This document shows, in pieces, positions 21,102 to 22,859 of a stretch of DNA of 22,859 nt (position 1 is its first letter; each line of letters opens with the position of its first letter). The stretch comes from Paraglomus occultum (taxonomy: Eukaryota; Glomeromycota; Glomeromycetes; Paraglomerales; Paraglomeraceae): positions 1 through 22,859 of the forward strand of contig CAJVPJ010000519.1 of NCBI GenBank assembly GCA_910592205.1. The letters run 5' to 3'. The translations under genes and the position numbers were made by a program. The notes below the pieces were generated by a model. The model searched no databases, was not told the origin of the DNA, and was given only the letters and a program-made list of their open reading frames with translations.

Positions 21102-21819
21102 CCAAATTGATGCTTACGAGGGTTGCAGAATCATCCCACGTAAAATTAATAATATCAGCAAGTATCAGTGAATCTCACACAAGGAATTCTCTATATTTCA
21201 GCCTGTTTTCAAGCACCTATTAATTGAGAACATAGTCAATAATAAACTAACGTCGATGCATGCTAATAAACCGCGCGTATCAGCAGCAAAACTTACACCA
21301 AACAGTCTGAGTTTTCTTATAGTATCGACGAATGTTGTATGAAATCTCCTCTGGAGTATGGTATGCTTGACCTAGCATTGGACCCAAACCACTAATTTAG
21401 AACATTATCTACAAAAAACGTGTCAAACTAATCAATAAAGTATCTGCTTATCAGCTCTCTCTCTTACGTAATGCAAAAGACATTTTGATATGCGTATCCA
21501 TTGGATAGTCTCCCCACGCAGATTGGATCCTTGGGTAACAGTTTGCCTTCTGGGCCATAATGTTTGCCTAGATAGAGCATGATGGCAGCACTTTCAAACA
21601 CGCTGAAATTATCACGTAAGTGATCAACCATGGCCGGTATTCTAATTAATAGAAAATGTAAATACGCTTTATAAAAATTTTTCGCGGTGTTTCTCGATCA
21701 GTATTATCAGACAACGCTTTACACGTACTTCTTTTTTTTTGTTCCCCTGAAGTCAACGCGACGTTGTGGACTTTGTAAGGAATTCCTAATTTTTCTAAAG
21801 TGATGCTGATTTTATGACC
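21102..21819 (-). pseudogene. Decayed Ure2-type glutathione S-transferase gene
   Basis: Four exon blocks in GST order on the minus strand: 21819-21725, 21641-21468, 21391-21297, 21216-21102. The first encodes the beta-alpha-beta start (H-K-I-S-I-T-L-E-K-L-G-I-P-Y-K-V). The second holds I-P-A-M-V-D-H, F-E-S-A-A-I-M-L-Y-L and G-K-L-L-P-K-D-P. The third has G-L-G-P-M-L-G-Q-A. The fourth has the C-terminal N-R-L-K-Y-R-E-F-L and L-A-D-I-I-N-F-T-W. Intact enzymes of this Nu/Ure2-like group conjugate glutathione in the cytosol. Lesions: the stretch carrying the substrate-site N-P-N-G motif between blocks 1 and 2 is missing; block 3 to block 4 cannot be joined in frame with GT-AG sites I can see; a TGA at 21175-21177 stands where a Gly codon is usual; no initiating exon or 3' end is found. 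The blocks keep good splice borders, so decay is fairly recent. Confidence 0.75.
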
Positions 21820-22504
21820 CTATTAACAGTGAACGTTATGTTAGACTACAATTCCGTACCGCGTTCAGTAAACCGTGACATGACATACATTAGGTATACA
21901 TAGCAAAGTGGTGATAAAGCAATGGCCTGCCAGTTTATAGTTCTTTGCTGTGGATTGATAACAAATCTATCGTCGAGAAAGTTTTAATATAACATCTTTC
22001 GTCATTGTGCTTACGTATTGTAAATTGTCTTTACGTGCTTACTATTGCGTTGTTGTGGAAACCTTAAAGTTAACTACTTATTCAGGCATTTTAATTATAC
22101 AGCATCTTCGTTTTGTCTTTGTGATATTAGATTTAATCGAATATTACCGAATTAGATATATCAAAAGATTTTCGATTAAACCAGTAGAATTGATCGTCGG
22201 ATTCGTTATTATTTTGTTTAGGTCGCACAATAAACACAGCTTTGGATCTGAGTCAAGTGATAAACTCAAGTTTCGAAGTTATTCCGTGACGAATTTTGTA
22301 TTAGTCGGCGTACGTATTTTTTTAAATAAATAGTTCTCAATGTTAACAATTTTCTTATATTTTCTAATACTCTGCCCGGAAAAGGCAGCTAACGGTAAAC
22401 ATGACTTTATTTCAGCGTCTATCCATATTGACATATGTAGAAGTACATCGTATAATTCGAATCTTTGAATAAAACCATATAATAATAAACCGTAAATTAT
22501 GAAT
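21820..22504. other. Spacer between the GST relic and the kinase gene
   Basis: It should contain the lost first exon of the GST relic. A CTATAAACTGGCAGG-like stretch on the minus strand near 21940 is faintly like the family's L-Y-T-A-G start, which is not enough to call. An open frame of 108 codons on the plus strand has no recognisable feature. Confidence 0.4.
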
Positions 22505-22859
22505 TTATTCAAAAAGAGTTTGAGTTGCTACATTATAAGAAATAAGTGTTAACACTGTAATATTGTAAATTGACTTTATTTGTACCAACTTGTAACATAC
22601 CTGCAGCTGAATCCAAAACATAGCCGTTTTTTGGTTTGGGTAAATCTCCAGTAGGTAAAAGCGTACTAGAATATTTACTCTCCTTCTCGAGACGTGATAA
22701 CGGCTTTACGTCAGTATGATAAACGGCATTCCACACATTGTCATCCTCTTTCACATTATAAATAAGATTGCTAATATCATTGTAAAGTGTCCGTGCATCA
22801 GGACGCTTATCAGGATCAGCATCACAACACCGCTCGGCAAGTTTCTTGTATTCCTCTGG
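22505..22859 (-). CDS. Protein kinase-like protein, C-terminal end (5' end outside the window)
   Basis: Two exons: 22859-22601, open to the window edge, and 22527-22505, joined across a GTATGT...TAG intron of 73 nt. The first residues in view (P-E-E-Y, then C-C-D-A-D-P-D-K-R-P-D-A) are the last helix of a kinase domain, with the invariant Arg of subdomain XI in the K-R-P motif. The tail that follows (about 70 residues, with S-S-T-L-L-P-T-G-D-L-P-K-P) is the kind of short, polar end seen on the very large Ser/Thr and Tyr-like kinase family of Glomeromycotina. Catalytic residues lie outside the window, so activity cannot be judged. The last exon adds only seven or eight residues. If the intron is retained, the frame instead continues 22 codons to a stop at 22533. 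Confidence 0.8.

Noticed and set aside
3370-21177. TGA reassigned to a sense codon, suggested by in-frame TGAs in both the Rab-GAP and the GST relic
   Set aside because: The expected residues differ (probably Arg or a loop residue versus Gly), the Rab-GAP itself ends at TGA, and the GST has other lesions.
22007-22333. 108-codon plus-strand frame left of the kinase gene
   Set aside because: No recognisable domain; it overlaps sequence where the GST relic's first exon would be expected on the other strand.

Overview
The window looks like nuclear DNA of an AT-rich filamentous fungus. The likeliest group is an arbuscular mycorrhizal fungus (Glomeromycotina). Three things point there: genes broken by many short GT-AG introns (about 65-160 nt) with GTAAGT-like donors; long gene-poor, repeat-filled spacers; and, at the right edge, the C-terminal end of a protein kinase of the type hugely expanded in these fungi. 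The placement is inferred from gene content and style, not from a search.

Layout. 1-1714 is a spacer holding one copy of a dispersed repeat and a GC-richer patch. 1715-6353 (+) is a 14-exon gene for a GRAM-GRAM-TBC-EF-hand Rab GTPase-activating protein (TBC1D8/9 and yeast Mdr1/Gyp2 type). Its exons join to exactly 1160 codons plus a stop, it needs a 5-nt microexon to stay in frame, and it carries one in-frame TGA at codon 376 inside the second GRAM domain. 6354-10211 is spacer with a 23-unit ATT microsatellite, an AAGTATA-like repeat and a few orphan exon-like frames. 10212-11344 (+) is a five-exon gene for a 228-aa secreted protein with two Kre9/Knh1-like beta-sandwich modules.

11345-15788 is repeat and relic territory: a second copy of the dispersed repeat, a degenerate tandem repeat of about 130-185 nt period, a GC-rich island with splice-like signals, and a decayed Exo70-like fragment. 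15789-16328 (-) is an intronless gene for a secreted, cysteine-rich, granulin-like surface protein with a Ser/Thr stalk and a hydrophobic C-terminus.

16945-20345 is the most unusual part: a 3.4-kb foldback-like structure. Its long, diverged, collinear inverted arms bound a loop with strand-asymmetric base composition and short subterminal motifs, and no recognisable transposase is present. A direct repeat links its centre to sequence at 20877-21003. To the right lie a decayed Ure2-type glutathione S-transferase gene (21102-21819, -) and the 3' end of the kinase gene (22505-22859, -), which runs off the window.

The genes do not form a pathway. The Rab-GAP serves membrane traffic, the two secreted proteins serve the cell surface, and the rest are relics or repeats.
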